The notes below the pieces were generated by a model. The model saw nothing but the letters and a program-made list of their open reading frames with translations. It was not told the DNA's origin and did not search any database. Source: Tetrahymena thermophila SB210 (Eukaryota > Ciliophora > Oligohymenophorea > Hymenostomatida > Tetrahymenidae). From it: a DNA stretch of 64,000 bases. Shown one piece after another: positions 49,437 through 63,745 of the stretch. Every line of letters begins with the position of its first letter. The stretch's first letter is position 1. The stretch spans positions 80,168 through 144,167 of the forward strand of contig NW_002476172.1 in NCBI RefSeq assembly GCF_000189635.1. The letters run 5' to 3'. The position numbers were made by a program, and so were the translations under genes.

Positions 49437-52400
49437 CATGAGCATCTTTTTATAGATAATTTAGAAGTTTTCTGACATTAATACTTAATTAATATTTTTA
49501 ATTTTCTTAATAGGAGAAGTGGTCCATATCAATGTTTTAGAATGGATAATCAAGGTCTTGTATTTAATGAGAATACTTTTACAAAGTTAAGTGCATTTCA
49601 AAAGATATTTTAGATATTTTCAAAGTATTTAAATTTGTGGAGTGACTTTATTTAAAGAAAGGAACTAAAAATTCTAAATTATCTAGATTATCATTTTCTG
49701 AAAGATCTATTTTTTGTATTTTGGAGGAGATTAAAGAGAAATCAGCTTCTTTCAATTTTTAAGCCTTTAAATCACATTTACTTAAAGATAAATCTTCTAA
49801 AGAGTTTTAAGTAGAAGTAAACAAATCTGTTAAAAATCCAAAATTTGTGATTAAATCATTTTTATTGAAAATAAATTATCTCAAAGTAGAAGGTACTAAT
49901 TTAAAGTCAATTTTATTTAGTAATTTTTATTCGATTTTCATATCAGACATATTCAAAATTTCTAATTAAGTTGCTGTTTTAAATATTTGATTGAAAAACT
50001 TTAAGTTTATAAAGTTATAGCATTATTCAAACTCTAAACGTTTTAGATTTTTAAAAACTGTGTCTATGTTTACAGTATTCATCATTTAATTGGTGATGAC
50101 TGTGTTATTAGCTATTAGTGTATAAAAGTTATTAGAAGCATTGAAGTGGTTCAAAAAGCTTATATCTGTCATATATGAATGGTTAGATATATCTAACTCT
50201 TCAATATAAGGTCCAATTTAATCAAAATAAAAATTGGTTAATCTTGTTGTATGCAAATCTATGTCTTAAATGCATAGTTTTTTGAATCCTTTGGAGGTAA
50301 GTATCATTTCTTTTATGAAATCGTAGTTGTTGTAGCTCTTGTTACCACAAAATTTAAACTCTTATAGAGAATGCTCAGAAAAACCTAGAGAATTCACACA
50401 ATCATATGTCAAATCGAAAACTTAATTTGAAATATCTAATTTTAATAATTTTGGACATCTTTCAAGAAGACTTGGTATGAAATTCATGTCATAATAATAA
50501 CAATTAGAAGAGAAATTTAATTCTATAAGCTAAGGTGAGATACTTGTGTAACAAATTCTAAAATTATCTTGATAGTTTATTCCACAATTAGAAATATTCA
50601 ATATTTACAAGCTTTAGCAATTAAAAATGCATTAGTTAATAATATCAACAATACCTTATTTGTTTTCAGAAAGATCAATTTCTTCTATCATGGTTGGTAC
50701 TAAAGAGAATTCAATTTGACTAATATTGTCACTTAAAGAGCTCAAATATAATTTTTTCAGCTTTTAGTTATTTTTAAATAATACATTCATAAACTCGTAG
50801 TTCTCTGCCTTTTTATTACCTGAAAAATTAAATTCTAAAAGCTCATTATTGTTCGAAAAATCAAGGAGACTTGAATTTTTAATGTTTGAATTTTTCAGAT
50901 TTAGTTTTTGAAGCTATGGAGCATTTTTTATTATTTTTGCAATAAATTCAGCATTGCATTCTTTATTTTTCTTACTTTGATCATTAAAATTAAATTCAAC
51001 CAGCTTTGGCATATTTTTAAAATTTAAATTGATCTTTTTTGACACATTCATTTTACTCAAATCAATTATTTGAATATTTTCGCATTTGTCAAAGAAAATT
51101 TAAAGGAAATCTAAATTTTTATATATTTTTTTATTTTTCAGATTTATTTCAGTTAAAAATTATGAAATTTTTTAAGTAGTGAAGTTCTTCTCTTATCCTA
51201 GCAATTCTCTTAAATTTCTTGATATTTTATTTGAAAATTAAGTATTAATTAGATGGAAGAGATAATATTCTGTATGCATGTAAACATTCTGTGATTCGAT
51301 CATCCCTAGAGTCTCCATAGCTTTTGTATAATTTGCAAACGAAATGACTGACTCTGCATCATTTGTTAAGTTATCATAGCATTCTTCGTCATCAATAATT
51401 TGATCAAAGAAATTAAAAAGAGTGTAGAAATATAGAGGATTTATATGGTTACTAAATTTGGCTTCTTTTGAATTCTTATACACTTTTATTTATTTCTTTT
51501 TGGCTTTTTTTCCTTTTTGCCCTTATTTTTGATTGTTGTTTTATTCTTCTTATTATGCTTCATCTCCATTAGAATTAAGACTTATATCTAATTGTGAAGT
51601 TTCTTCGTTATTATCTTTTAAAAACTCCTTATATGCTTATTAGTCTAATGAGTTCAAATTTGATAAATTATACTTATCAAATACTCTAAAGTAGTTAATG
51701 AAATCCTTTTTGTCTACAGCAATATAAGTAACTTCAAAGCTTTTAATGTCAATAAATAATTTTCTAGATTTATTCAAATTATTTATAAATTCATCTGTGT
51801 AAAAAGTATTATTTTCGGCATCCAATTTTTCTAAACAAAAAGCTTTTTCAAATAGACTGATGTCTACATCGCTTGGAGTAGCATTATTGTTAGAAAGATT
51901 TAACTTTTTTAATTCTGATGCGAATTTAAACACGTCAATTAAAAATCCATAAGATTTAATTGAAGGATTTGTAGAAATATTAAAATCCTTAAGGAAAAAA
52001 CTCAGTTATTTAAAATCAACACTTGTGATTTAATAATCTTGGATATTATTTCTTTCTAAATGTAGAACTTTCAATTTCTAACATCTTACAAATAATTTAT
52101 TTAATAGATCACTTATGCTATTATAAGTGTTTCCATTAAAGTAAAATTCTTCTAAGTCAGTAGGAATTTATTCAATAATTGAGCTAGGAAATCTATAGTC
52201 GTCAATGTTAGATTCATTAAAGTATAATTTCTTTAAATTTTTACAACATTCAAACATTTTAGTCAGAAAACTAAAGTTATCTATGTTTGCTCCATATAAA
52301 ATTTTAAAGCAAGTAAGAGAGCTGAGTTTGTCAAATGATAATTGCATAAACTTACTATTATCTAGTTTTTGATCAGATATAGCTAATTCTTCAATAGAAT

Positions 52401-55329
52401 CGCTATTATTTAATATCATATTAATAATGTTAATATCAAATATGTCATTTTTTTATAAAAGCACGTTTTTCAGCTTCCTAAGACCTTTCAATGATCCAGC
52501 TTTTAAATATTATTTATATTAATCTGGTAGAGCAGAACCTCCTGGTAGATATATTAGGCTTAAATCCTCTATTTCAATATCTTCTATTTTACCAATATGC
52601 TCAATCACAGTAATAAGCTGAACAGTATTGTAACTTATATCAAGCTTTTTTAATCCTTTTGGGAGGTTGAGAGATTGGAATTTTTCATCATCTAACCCAC
52701 AGGAAAGCAAATCTAGTATTTAAAGGTTCGTAGCTGTCTAAAAGATTTTGTTCATAAATCCAATACCCTATAACTTGTTGTGTTATAGCTTAAGTTCTTA
52801 GAGAGTCGAAGAAACCAAACTAAAATCTGCACTCTCTGTTTGCTAATCTGACAAGTCCATAACATGCAAATTCAACTTTTTAAGCTTCTTAGCTTATTTG
52901 AAAAAGACATTTAAAAATTCAAAGCTCTCAATATTGCTATTATAACTGATATCTAATGTTTCGATTTATGGAGAGACTTTTGAGAAATCTAAAAATTATA
53001 GTTTTTCATTTGTGAGATGGCAGTCGCAAAGTTTTAAGGTTTTTAAGTTTTTAGAATCTATAATTATTTTATTCAAAAGTTTTAATTTGCTATCATTTAA
53101 ATCAACTGTGGTAAGATTTATGTCTTTTAGCTTGAGGAAATTGAAATTTCCTTCAAATTCTTTAGATTGCTTATCGATGTAGTCCGAAATTTAAAGAATA
53201 TTCATTTAACTTGTTAATTTTTCTTAAGTCTAGATGCTGTTTTCACTGATATCTTTAAAAAGTGTTTCATTTTAAATTACATAGTAAATGTTAAAATCTT
53301 TAACTCTTGTAAATCCTTTTATGTATGCATATGTAATATTTAAATGCTTTTCTTCTGCAAAGAACAGCTTTTCAGCTAAGGAAAGAGAAACATGATCTTA
53401 AAGACACTGTACTGATTTTAAATTTTTGATTAACGAAAGATAGCTATCCTTAATGTCTTGCTCTATAATCATATTTATCAATGTAATCAACAAATTATAA
53501 TTTAAAATATTCACATCTTCAAGTTCTATAAAGTAATCAATTAATTTAATAAGTTTATCTTGGTTGCTTTTAAAAGCATCTATTTTATCTTAATTCAAAT
53601 CCTTTGTACCTTATAAGATATCCCAGTAGTCAAATAATATGTTTTCGGTGTCAAAGTCGCTGCGGATTGAAACATTTTTACCTGAGTAAAACACTATTTA
53701 ATCTTAGATCTACTTTGGATGGAAATTTTGGAATTAGTATGTTTTTTCTACATCCATAAGCTGCTCATCAAGTTTATTGTAAATTGATTCTAAATTGAAT
53801 GAATAAGGAGTAAATTCGAATGTCTTTTTTATTGATATATCTAAGATAGTAAAGCGGAAGTTGTTTATTTCTATTGGAGCATCATCTTCATTTAAATCCA
53901 ACAAATTTGAAATTTCTGTTTTGAGAAAATATGCCTTATGCAAAACAAAGAATTTAACTTCCTTCATTTTGACTAGATATTGAAGTTCGTATAAAGTTTG
54001 TTAATCAATTACTGAAGAAATAAAAGCTATTGAATCGATCATATTTATTAAAAACAGCTAAGTCATTAAATCGCTAAACTCTAAAGGATAGATTTTTCCA
54101 CAATCTTTGAAGATAATCCCATTAATCTTCTAACAATTCATTTAAATTACATTATAGAGTTGATTTCTGGATAAGCCATTTTTTAAAACATCTCCATAAA
54201 TGATTAACTTGCCATCTGTAAAGGCATTCTTTGTGTATTTCTTATATATACGAATATTTTCTTGGATATCTTCCAAAATATTATTATAAAGCTAATCATA
54301 ATATTTTTCTTAGTACAACAAATCTCCCCATATTAAATCCTGAGTAAATTTGCTTATTTTCTTTTTGCTATAAGATTTAAAAAACTTCTTCAAATCTTTA
54401 TATTCATAAGTAATAAAACCACATTTCTTTTCACATTTAAAGAGCTCTTGCGCAGTCCTATTTTTTAAAGATATGATTTAATAAAATAAAATAGCTATTA
54501 ATTTTTGATAGAAATAACAAAGTAGGAATAATTTTTGTATGCATTTAAAAGCTTAAATTATCTTTTTTAAATGTGATTTATTAAATACAGGGTGTTCAAA
54601 TCTTTATGGAAAACTTTTTTTTTCTTTTTTAATTTTATTAGCCAAATATATTCTAAAAAATAAAAAAGTAATTTTAAATTAAAATATTCCCTCTTAATAT
54701 GATTTTTAGATATAAAATAATTTAAAAGTTATAATTATAATGATATAATAGTAAAAATACTCTTAGTCAAGAATAGGCTCTAAATTATGTTCTGCTTTAT
54801 TATCTACCTCTTTTTAAATGTCTTTGGCGTCTGAAACTTTAGCCGTATTTTTTAGTACCATTGTAGCAGTTCTCAAGGAGGTCTTAATATTTGGATCCTC
54901 TGATAGTTTGATTTCGAGGGAGTCTAAATCTTAAAATTTGAATGTTTCTATCAGCCAAATAAAGTTGATCTCAGAAAACATATGCAGATTAGTAACTTAA
55001 TTAGTGGCTTTTTAAGCGTCTTCATCATTGAAGTAGAATTTACAATTTTCTATCTCTATTTCTCTAATGCTTTTTAAGTTATTCCTAATGATCATTTTAA
55101 GGGCATATATGTTAACATTACATTTTATTAATTCAATTCTTTCATATTTATTTTCTGATAATGAAAAAACTGAGTCTTTATTTTCATTTAGCAAATTATC
55201 CTAATATTTCTATTCTACTGCAATTTTTTTGAATGAAAAAAACCCAAACGCTTCATTTTCTTTATTCAATACATCATAATCGCCTTGCTATAACAATATG
55301 TCTTTTAATTTTTTGCTTTGATAAGTCAT
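49437..55329 (-). CDS. Giant leucine-rich protein (about 1,960 residues; both ends approximate)
   Basis: On the minus strand one frame runs without TGA from 55509 down past 49437. The first in-frame ATG is at 55329; protein-like sequence (LKSKSIKKEIATKILISSI...) continues above it to about 55500, so the true start may be in an unrecognised upstream exon. The body is irregular leucine-rich repeats: for example LKKLDISYN, LKKLNLSNNN, LQILNISNCGI, LLKLDISN, LEILNMSD, IQKIDLSEN. A basic, Q/K-rich insertion lies at about 51480-51600 (GQKGKKAKKKQ). At the 3' end the coding character fades below about 49510 with no TGA; a donor-like GTATTT at 49436 suggests a further exon. An AT-rich, low-information stretch at about 54480-54770 interrupts the repeats but keeps the frame open. 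There are no TM segments; probably an intracellular scaffold-type LRR protein. These repeats are unrelated in sequence to the one-exon-per-repeat array at 10.8-16.4 kb. Confidence 0.75.
54586..54615. mobile_element. Solitary mariner/Tc1-like terminal-repeat candidate
   Basis: The sequence starting TACAGGGTGTTCAAATCTTT and continuing ATGGAAAA looks like one terminus of a Tc1/mariner-superfamily element (TA target followed by CAGGGTG...). No inverted partner was found within 250 bp on either side. It lies inside the AT-rich stretch of the giant leucine-rich gene. Confidence 0.35.
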
Positions 55330-55509
55330 AGTTTTGGAATAAGATTTGTATCTTAACTAGTTATTAACTTTCTTAATTAAAAATTCGTTTTATATGCTCG
55401 ATATCAATATTTTTGTGGCTATCTCTTTTTTTATTGATTTTGATTTGAGCTGAATTTGATTTATTTTGTTTAATATCTTTATTAAAAACTTTCGTATTTG
55501 TAATTCATT

Positions 55510-57136
55510 TCATCTTAAAAAGTACAACTATCCACCTAAAAGTGATTTTTTCTGATTCTGAATCAGGTATATTCTGTTTTCTTAACTCCTTTTTATTCCA
55601 TAAAATTTTTATAATCAACTATTGACACAAAAGCAATTTCTTTAAAAAAGTTTAAGTTAGGAACAATAGTTTCTTATCTATTTACTTAATTACATCCTTA
55701 TAAATAATTATTTAACTGAAATTTTAGCAAAAATAAATATAAAGTGCGTAGTGAAATAAATTAAAAGAGAGGTCTTGTTAAAAAATTAAGCAGTTTAAAT
55801 TATTTAAGAAGATGTTTGGTAAAGTTAAAAATATAAACTCATATTATATAATTTATTCTATAATCAAAAACAAATTATGTAACTTAATTAAAAAAATCAA
55901 TAAATATTTTTCAAAATCTTTTATCAATTAGTGTAAAAAGTTTCTATTATTAAGTTTGATTATTATTCTTCTATCAAAATTAAAGGAGAAATCAAAAAAA
56001 TTAAGCTCGAAACAATTAATTATAAAAGTTAATAAATTTATAGTTTCATTATAAATTATATGCTGATAAATTCTTTTTATTAATTAATCGTCACTAAATT
56101 ATGATATTAACTAGTTTAACACCTCATTATTTGTAAATGTAAAGTTCAAATATAAGTAAATTTTCATGTCAAATTAATAATTTCAGGCCTTTTAAAATGT
56201 TTTTTTTAATGTTATGTAGGCAAGGACTGTTCTTTATTAATTTTATTAAAGAGTATCAAGGATAATTTAATGATTATAAAAAGGATGAATTTTCAAAGAT
56301 TACTTATTAAAGATTTTGAATTGATTAATTTTTGGAATAGAAGATTAAATATTTATATTACTAAAGCATCTTCTTCCTTTAAGTTATATTTTTAATTAAA
56401 TTAATCTCTTACCTTATTACAGAAAAATACATAATTATTCATAAATTAAATTTAGCATGCTATCGCATAAACTTTTAGCTTTCTTTCTTTAAAAATATAA
56501 TATTTTTAATAATAGAATAATATCTAAGCGAAATAATATTATAAAATAAAATGAAGATATTTTAATCATAAATAATTAAGTAAAAATATAAAAGATTGAA
56601 TATTCTTTTGTGCTAGTAGGTAAAATTTAAAAATACTTATTATATTAGAATGCTAGACAAAGAATTTATTGATATTTATAATGCTTAAAATAAAATATAA
56701 TTAAATTTGTTGAATCTTTAAATATTGAATTAAAATTTACCATTTTATTCAGCCTTATATTTGGAAAGTATTTCCATTTTAAAAAATCAATTAGTTAGAC
56801 TTTAAAATTTATCTTTCTAAATAAAATTAGATTACTTTTATTGGATATTAAAAATAGGATATTTATCTTAATTAAATAATAATTTCAGTTTAAATAAAAT
56901 AGAAATCTAAACATAAATTATTAATATTAATTTAAGCTAAAATATAAAAAATAAATAAAATACTTATTAAAATTTAATTCGTTCAATAATAATAGAACTT
57001 AAATTAATTTTAAAATATTTAGCATTTTTCCTCATTAATTTAGAAAAAATGTCTCAAACTTAAATTCATCTTAATTTAAATTGATTTATTATTTCAATTA
57101 ATATTCTTCATTCTTAATGAATTTCAAATAGACACA
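55510..57136. other. Intergenic between giant LRR gene and paralog 2
   Basis: AT-rich, without a recognised gene; it may hold an upstream exon or the promoter of the giant LRR gene (a short ATG-started segment MEQKG on the minus strand at about 55600 is possible but unsupported). Confidence 0.4.
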
Positions 57137-60100
57137 TCATTATTAATCTATTTCAAAAGTCTAAATAGTAGAATCAATTTAATTAATTTAATTCTAAACA
57201 ATAATCTAAACACATTTCCTTAGCTTTTTATAGTTTTTATTAATTTTTTATACTTAGAGTAAGCTTTTTTGAATAAAATATTGCAAAAATCTCCATTAAT
57301 ATTTTTAATATAGCTTAATAATTTATTTTTATAAGAAAGAAGTGACTATTAAGATTATCAAAACAATAGCATATATTAAGCTAAGAGATTAAGAAGAGAT
57401 ATAGACAATTTTCACAAAAAGAACTATACTTTCATTTTCATTTTGGCTAAATTGTAAGAAAAGCAAAGAAGTTTGTAAGATCATTATTGATAAAGAAATT
57501 GACACCTTTTCTAGCTAATTTAAAATTCTTAGCTTAAATGGGTTTAATTTTTAAATAGCTGAATAATATATAAACAGAAATAGCGTTTATATTATTCCTG
57601 AAATAAAAGCATACTATTTAAAGCCAATACTTATTGATACAAGAATTAATCTCATAATTAGCCTCACAAATTCCCAGTAGTAATGCTGCTTTTTGTATTC
57701 TTTATAAAAAAATCCAAACAAGAGAGTTATTTTTACTTTATTTAGTTTTTATCTATTAAAGAATAATAGAGAAAACATAACTATTGGCGTTATGTTAACA
57801 AATATAACGAAAATAGGAATAGTAATTGACCTAATTCTACTCAAATAATCATTTTAAGAACACTCAAGACTAAGATCTATCAAAGAATAGTACTTATCTT
57901 AGTACAGATTCAAACAGAAAAAACTTTCTAAGCTTATCTTTATGAAAATAGAATTAAATATTATTATAAAAATGTATAAAAAGGAAATCATCATTCTATA
58001 AAGCTATCTTTTTTTATTGTTCGACTTCTTCACTAGCATAATTATTAATATAACAAGAATAGCAAACATAAACAAGATAAATGGTAGTATAGTGTAAAGA
58101 ATAACATTAGCAAATCCAATGCTTTATAAATTAGGGTTAATTTATATAAGCAAGCAATCTATAGAAATTATCTATGAGTTTAGAGGATCAGCTAACGATA
58201 TTGAAGCATCCTTGATAGAATTGAAAATGTCAATATTAGTAAATCCATTAGAAGTTTAATAGACTGAAAGATTAAACAACAGTAGCTTGACATAAATAGA
58301 TGCTAAATTTTATAAAAGAAGACTTTTTCCAATGTAAAATAGGTTCATTTTTGAAAGATATAGTGCTAAAATCTAGTTTTATAAGCTTTTAAAAGAGCTA
58401 ATTATGATTATTCCTATGCTTATTAGAATTAATATAATTATGATACAAATTTTTAAAGTATTTCTTATTATATCACTACATTTGTTGCAGGAAAAGTTAC
58501 CATATGAGGAATACTAGCTATTCCAATATTATCCTTTTATATCACAGTTTAAGCATTAAGGTCCTATGTGACCTTAGTAACATAAACTATTCTCTAACTC
58601 ATAGCCTCCAATACAATTTTATGGGGATATTGTACATGGGACAATTTCATTTTTATTAAGAGAGTATTACTTTCTCCAATAACCTTCCCTTAATTAAGAA
58701 TAATAAGCATAACAGATAGAAAAGTATTAGCTATTACATGATTGACATAAGCTAAGCTCCTAACCATTTTCTAACTATTAAATTTATATTGTTTGCTACT
58801 AATCACAATATTTACATAAAAATAAATTTTATTTTTAATTAACATAGACTTTTTCCATAATTTATGGACAATTATCAATTTATTCATATAAAAACAAATG
58901 CTTAAGATCATATTTTAAATCTGCAATTATTAAACAAATTTTATTTAAATTTAAGCCTTGATATGCATCTAAATAAAAAGATAAAAATGGTTATTAAATA
59001 TCTAATTCTGCATCACTTTAAAAATTTTAAAATTCTTTTAAGTAGTAATACATATTTAAAGACTAAACATTTTATTTATTTTAAGGGTAAAACTAGTCAT
59101 TTATCATAAACTAAAGAGCAAGAATGTAATTCATTCCTTTTATAAAATGTATAGGTTAACTTAATTAAGATAAAAATAAATTAGTATTTTAGAACTAAGA
59201 GTTGTACTCGTAAACTTTGGTAACGATAATATCCTGAATATAAAAGCTGAAGTTATGACCATATAAGTCAGCTTTATTTTCTTCAAATATGATTTTATTG
59301 AGTTCAGCTAAATTAGTTTCGTTTGAGATATACAGAGCACCACCAACATAACTAGAGCAATATTTAATTTCAGTATTTTCAATCAAAACAATTTAACCAC
59401 CATAAATGCATCCACCAAAATAAGTACTAGAAAAATTATAAAATTAGCTATTTCTTAAAGTAATAAATGTTTACTTTAGCTAGTCATATTTATTAGATAA
59501 ATATAGACAACCTCCTTAATTAATTGCAAAAGCATTTTTTAACTGAGTTTCTTCTATTACAATTTAAGTTAAATTTTATGCATAAAGTAAGCCATAATAA
59601 TTATTATTAAAATCTATTTAAAACTTACTAATTGTTACTAAATCAGTTTCATTTACATATATTAAATATGTAGGATTAATATAATTATTAAAATATTTGT
59701 TTTTGTCATTTTTTACTAAAGCATTAAATTGTAAATTAGCCATTTTAATGTTCTTAACTTATGAAAATTAAATTATCTATTTAAGTATCAAAGAGTTTTA
59801 TATGATGATATTACTTATTTCGACGCTTGGGCAATTAATTATATTAAAAATGCTAGAGTTGATATTTTAAAAATTAGATAATAAGATGTTTTTAATTAAA
59901 ACTTTTGAACTTTCTATTTCTAAAAAATTAAACTATAAAGTGGGACTAACATTTTCTATTATTATATTGTCAAGCACTAAATTGTCTATTTAACTAAACT
60001 ATATTGGTCCGTTAGAAAGATCATCTTTAATATTTTCTTAAAAAACCTAAATTTTTGATAAGAAGACATTTTCGCAAAGACTAATTTTAAAATGCCAAAA

Positions 60101-61156
60101 CATGAACAAAGTATTTCCATACTTAATTTCATTTATTTAAACACTCTTAAATCCGGAAATTTCAAATGAATAATCAGTTGAAGACGACTTGTTTATGCAA
60201 TTATAAAAAATTTTATTTATTTCCAAGCTTTGGTTATCAAAGATTCTAAGCCTTTATTTGTCTTAGAAACTGTCTTTTATCTTTATATTTATAAAATAAT
60301 CTGTTGGGTAAGGCAAAATTAATTCAAAAAATCCTATTTTCAATAAGTTATTTGCAAATAAATTAATATCTAAAAATTTTGATTATGAGATAGGTTTTTC
60401 TTTTGAAATCATTACTATTGAGTCAACAAAAAACTAAGAAAGACTACCTACTTGAATCATAGGCATTGATATTTATTAATCAACACTTTTGTTTTAAATA
60501 TTAATTTTAATCTATTTTATTTATAAAATTAATTCAGAAGTGATATAAATAATAGAACTGAATTGAGTATTGATAGTTAATTGATCTATGTTGATTTTAC
60601 TTCCATATATTTAAATTGGAACTTTATCTATTAAATTTATTTAATTTTAGCCAAGAATTTCAGTCTTTTGTATAGATTTTTAATCTTGAATATTTTTTGG
60701 GTCAACAGAAAAACCAGCATTGATTATTAATTAATTAATTGAAATCTAATCAATATTATTAGTATTTAATATTTCATTTAGTTAGTAGACTAAAGTCTAT
60801 TCAATAATTATATCTCCTACTACAAGAGTTTTAATGTTATTTATCGATATGAAAGAGCTTTATTTATCAATTAAATTGACTAAGCAAGATTAAATATTAA
60901 TTGAATCAATTTATATTTTTTCTACATTTTGAATGATTAAATTAGAAAATATTTCTAATTTGTTAAGATCCATTTTTAATGATATTAACTATTAATCTTA
61001 GATGATAATCTTTTAATCAATACATTCATATTATATTGATTATTATTTTAATTACTCCGCTATTTCTTATTAGCATAGCATTGCTTATCTCATTTGTAGT
61101 CTAATCAACTAAATGAAAAAAAACAGACTTATAGCTTTGCTAGATAATATTTTCAT
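57137..61156 (-). CDS. Large secreted/membrane protein: beta-helix-like repeats, Cys-rich region, multi-pass C-terminus (paralog 2)
   Basis: Single frame of 1340 codons, TGA at 57137-57139. Hydrophobic N-terminus MKILSSKAISLFFFIQLI is a likely signal peptide. Repeats with GG turns are visible at about residues 530-610 (QGGCLYLSN, FGGCIYGGQ, VGGALYISN), typical of beta-helix or polymorphic-membrane-protein-like folds. A Cys-rich block follows at about 760-890 (FLCKYCDQQ, LCQSCNSQYFSICY, REGYWRK, CIGGYELENSLC, GHIGPQCLNCDIKG, FSCNKCSD). Multiple membrane helices then run to about residue 1250, ending with a basic Gln-rich tail. It is co-linear with the gene at 42143-46150; the two copies flank two unrelated genes. 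Likely surface-exposed; function unknown. Confidence 0.9.
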
Positions 61157-62194
61157 TTTTAATGTTATTTAAGTTGGAATGGGTTCACTTTTTTTTACTC
61201 TATTATTTATCAAATCAAAAGCATATTAATATCTAATAAATAAATACACACAATTAATTGTTTTGAAATAAGTAAGAATAAATAAATAATTTGATGATCT
61301 TTTAATAAGAAATTTTATGATTAAAATTATTAAAAATGATATCTAATTCAATTTATTGATATGTGCAAGAATCATCTTAAAATTTTGCAAAAGCAATTAA
61401 TATAATTTTACTTTTACACCTTAAAATGATTAAAATTCATAATTAATTTTTATGATTTTAAATATTTTGAGTTTTTAATAAAATATATTTAGCAAATAAA
61501 ATATAAATATATTCATTCATTCGTATAATATAGCTTGTTTTATTTTTATAATTGATGTTTTTTTATAAAGTTTGTAAATATATTATCAAAAAAAAAATCT
61601 AATTTTAGTGTGTTTTAGGGTAATATAATGCAATATATATGAAAATTTATAATATTTATAATTTGTACCTTCATTTCTAAAATATCAAGAAAGATATGGA
61701 CATATTAATATTCTAATATCTATTCACAATAATTTAATTTTCTTTCATTGATTTAAACATGATAAGATTCAAATAAAGATAAAATATATTCATTTTTTCT
61801 TTATAATTCACTAATTAATTAATCTAAATAAATAGTTTAGTAAAAAATAGTAGGTAAAAAAGTAGGTTAAAATGGATAATTAGAGTTAAGAATTATAGCA
61901 ACGAGAGAACACAAAGTTGAAGTTAATTCAACATATCTAAAATAGGTAGAAAATCAAATAGTTGTATATAGATAAGGGTATTTAAATGCTTGATAAAGAA
62001 TAATTACTATGTAAAAATAATTTAATGGAAATTAGATTAATATTCTTAATTAGATCATCATTTTCTACATTTTCAAAATTTATCTACAATCCCTAATTTG
62101 TGATGATTAAATTGTTCTCTATTCTAAGAACTTGCAGCATTAATATTTATTTATTCTAAAAATACCAAAAGTTTCTAAAATCTAAGAACCAAAT
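61157..62194. other. Divergent intergenic region, AT-rich
   Basis: This region lies between paralog 2 (minus) and the kinase (plus). A TGA-free frame from about 61872 (MDNQSQELQQRENTK...) is Gln-rich and might be an upstream exon of the kinase gene, but no splice junction joins it in phase to the kinase start. Confidence 0.4.
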
Positions 62195-63745
62195 ATGAGT
62201 TCTGACTAAAGCGACATCTTTCATACTATGGTTGATGAATTAACTTAATTAGGATATGATGAATTCAAATATTTAGGATAAGGAGGACAAGGTTCAGTGT
62301 TACTAGCAAAATAAAAATTATCTAATAGAAGATATGCAATCAAAGGAGTTAAAGTTAAAGATAAAAAAGGAAAAGTAGACGAAAATGCATTAAAAGTAGT
62401 TTAGTAAGAAATAAATACACTCAATTAATGCAAAGGTTCTCCCTACGTGGTCAATTTTTTATGCTAAATAGAAGGATAATAATTTTTCTATTTAGTTCTT
62501 ACTGAATGCCTAGGTACATTTAAAATAGAATAATTTTATTATGGATTCCAGAAGTAATTAATTGAATCAATTTAAAATAGGAAATTTAAGCGAAATTATT
62601 AACCAAACTAAAAATAATGTGTTGAATGAAATCTCTGCTATCAAATATGCTAAGGATATTGCTGAGGGTCTTTAATTCATCCATTCAAAAAATTGTGTAG
62701 TTAATGATATCAAGATGGAAAATATCCTAATAGATTACAATGGAAATGCTCTTGTTTGTAAATTTTTCCACAAAGCAAGAATGTTTCTTATTTTTTCCTT
62801 TCATTTAACTAGCTGATTTTGGGTTATCAAATAATCTTACTAAATAATCTGGATACTCTTTTGAATAATATGTAATTCATTCATTAAGCAATTAAATATT
62901 TTTTATTTATTCAATTAAACAAACGTTCATTCAAATCTAAATTTGTTTATTTATTAATTTTTTTTTTTTTGTTTCAAATTCATTTAATTATTTTTGAATT
63001 TAGCAATCCAATCATTCATTTAATCATCTAATTATATTATTATTCATTTATCTACTTAATTATTAATAATTCAATCTCTTTTTACATTTTATTTGGTACA
63101 TATGAAGAAGGGAAATAATAATTGTAAAGCACCAGAATGTTTTGACCCGAAAGAGCTTGATATATATTCTATAGAATATAAAAAGTTAGGAGTAGTTGTA
63201 AAGTAAGAGCCAAGTCCAAGAGTATTAAATTAGATTGATTATATTAATTTTAAATTAACAAAATTTCAATAAACTTTTAAAAAGAGTGAAGCATTTTCCT
63301 TAGGTATACTAATTAATATATCAATCTATATAATGGAGATTTAATTTATCTTATAGGCTATTTAATATACATTATGATCTAAGGGTGGAACTTAGATTTA
63401 GTTATCAATAAACACATTCCTTTAAAATACAATGCAGATTTCTAGAATTTTGTTTATAAAAAGTAGCTTCAATACATAATTGATGGATTAACTAAATTCA
63501 AACCAAGAGATAGGTTAAAAATAAAGGATGTTTTAATTATATTAAAAGGAATTATTTCATTTGAATTTTAGCTAGATAGCAAATTTATTGAAGTCATCGA
63601 TGATGGAGCAGCTTAAGATATCATCAAATCTTTTAATAGTGATATTGAGTTTATTCAAGGTTATAAGAATAAATTTTACCCAATCATGTAATTTAATAAA
63701 ATTACTGACTTAAATAAGCTCTTAAACTTTTTAAAGTTAAAATGA
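62195..63745 (+). CDS. Protein kinase-like protein with degenerate HRD motif
   Basis: Five exons: 62195-62513, 62581-62757, 62813-62871, about 63111-63303, 63357-63745; phases agree and sum to 379 codons. Kinase landmarks: P-loop GQGGQGSV, lysine in YAIKGVKV, helix-C Glu in QQEINTL, catalytic loop VVNDIKMENIL, DFGLSNN, KAPE in place of APE, and C-lobe GYLIYIMIQGW and KFKPRDRLKIKDVL. The usual HRD is VND: the catalytic Asp, the Lys and the metal-binding Asn remain while His and Arg are replaced, so it may be active or a regulatory pseudokinase. The acceptor of exon 4 is uncertain by 3 nt (63108 or 63111). The frame stops at TGA 63743-63745, yet coding-like sequence resumes downstream in the same frame (see next feature), so the true C-terminus may lie further right. 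Confidence 0.85.
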
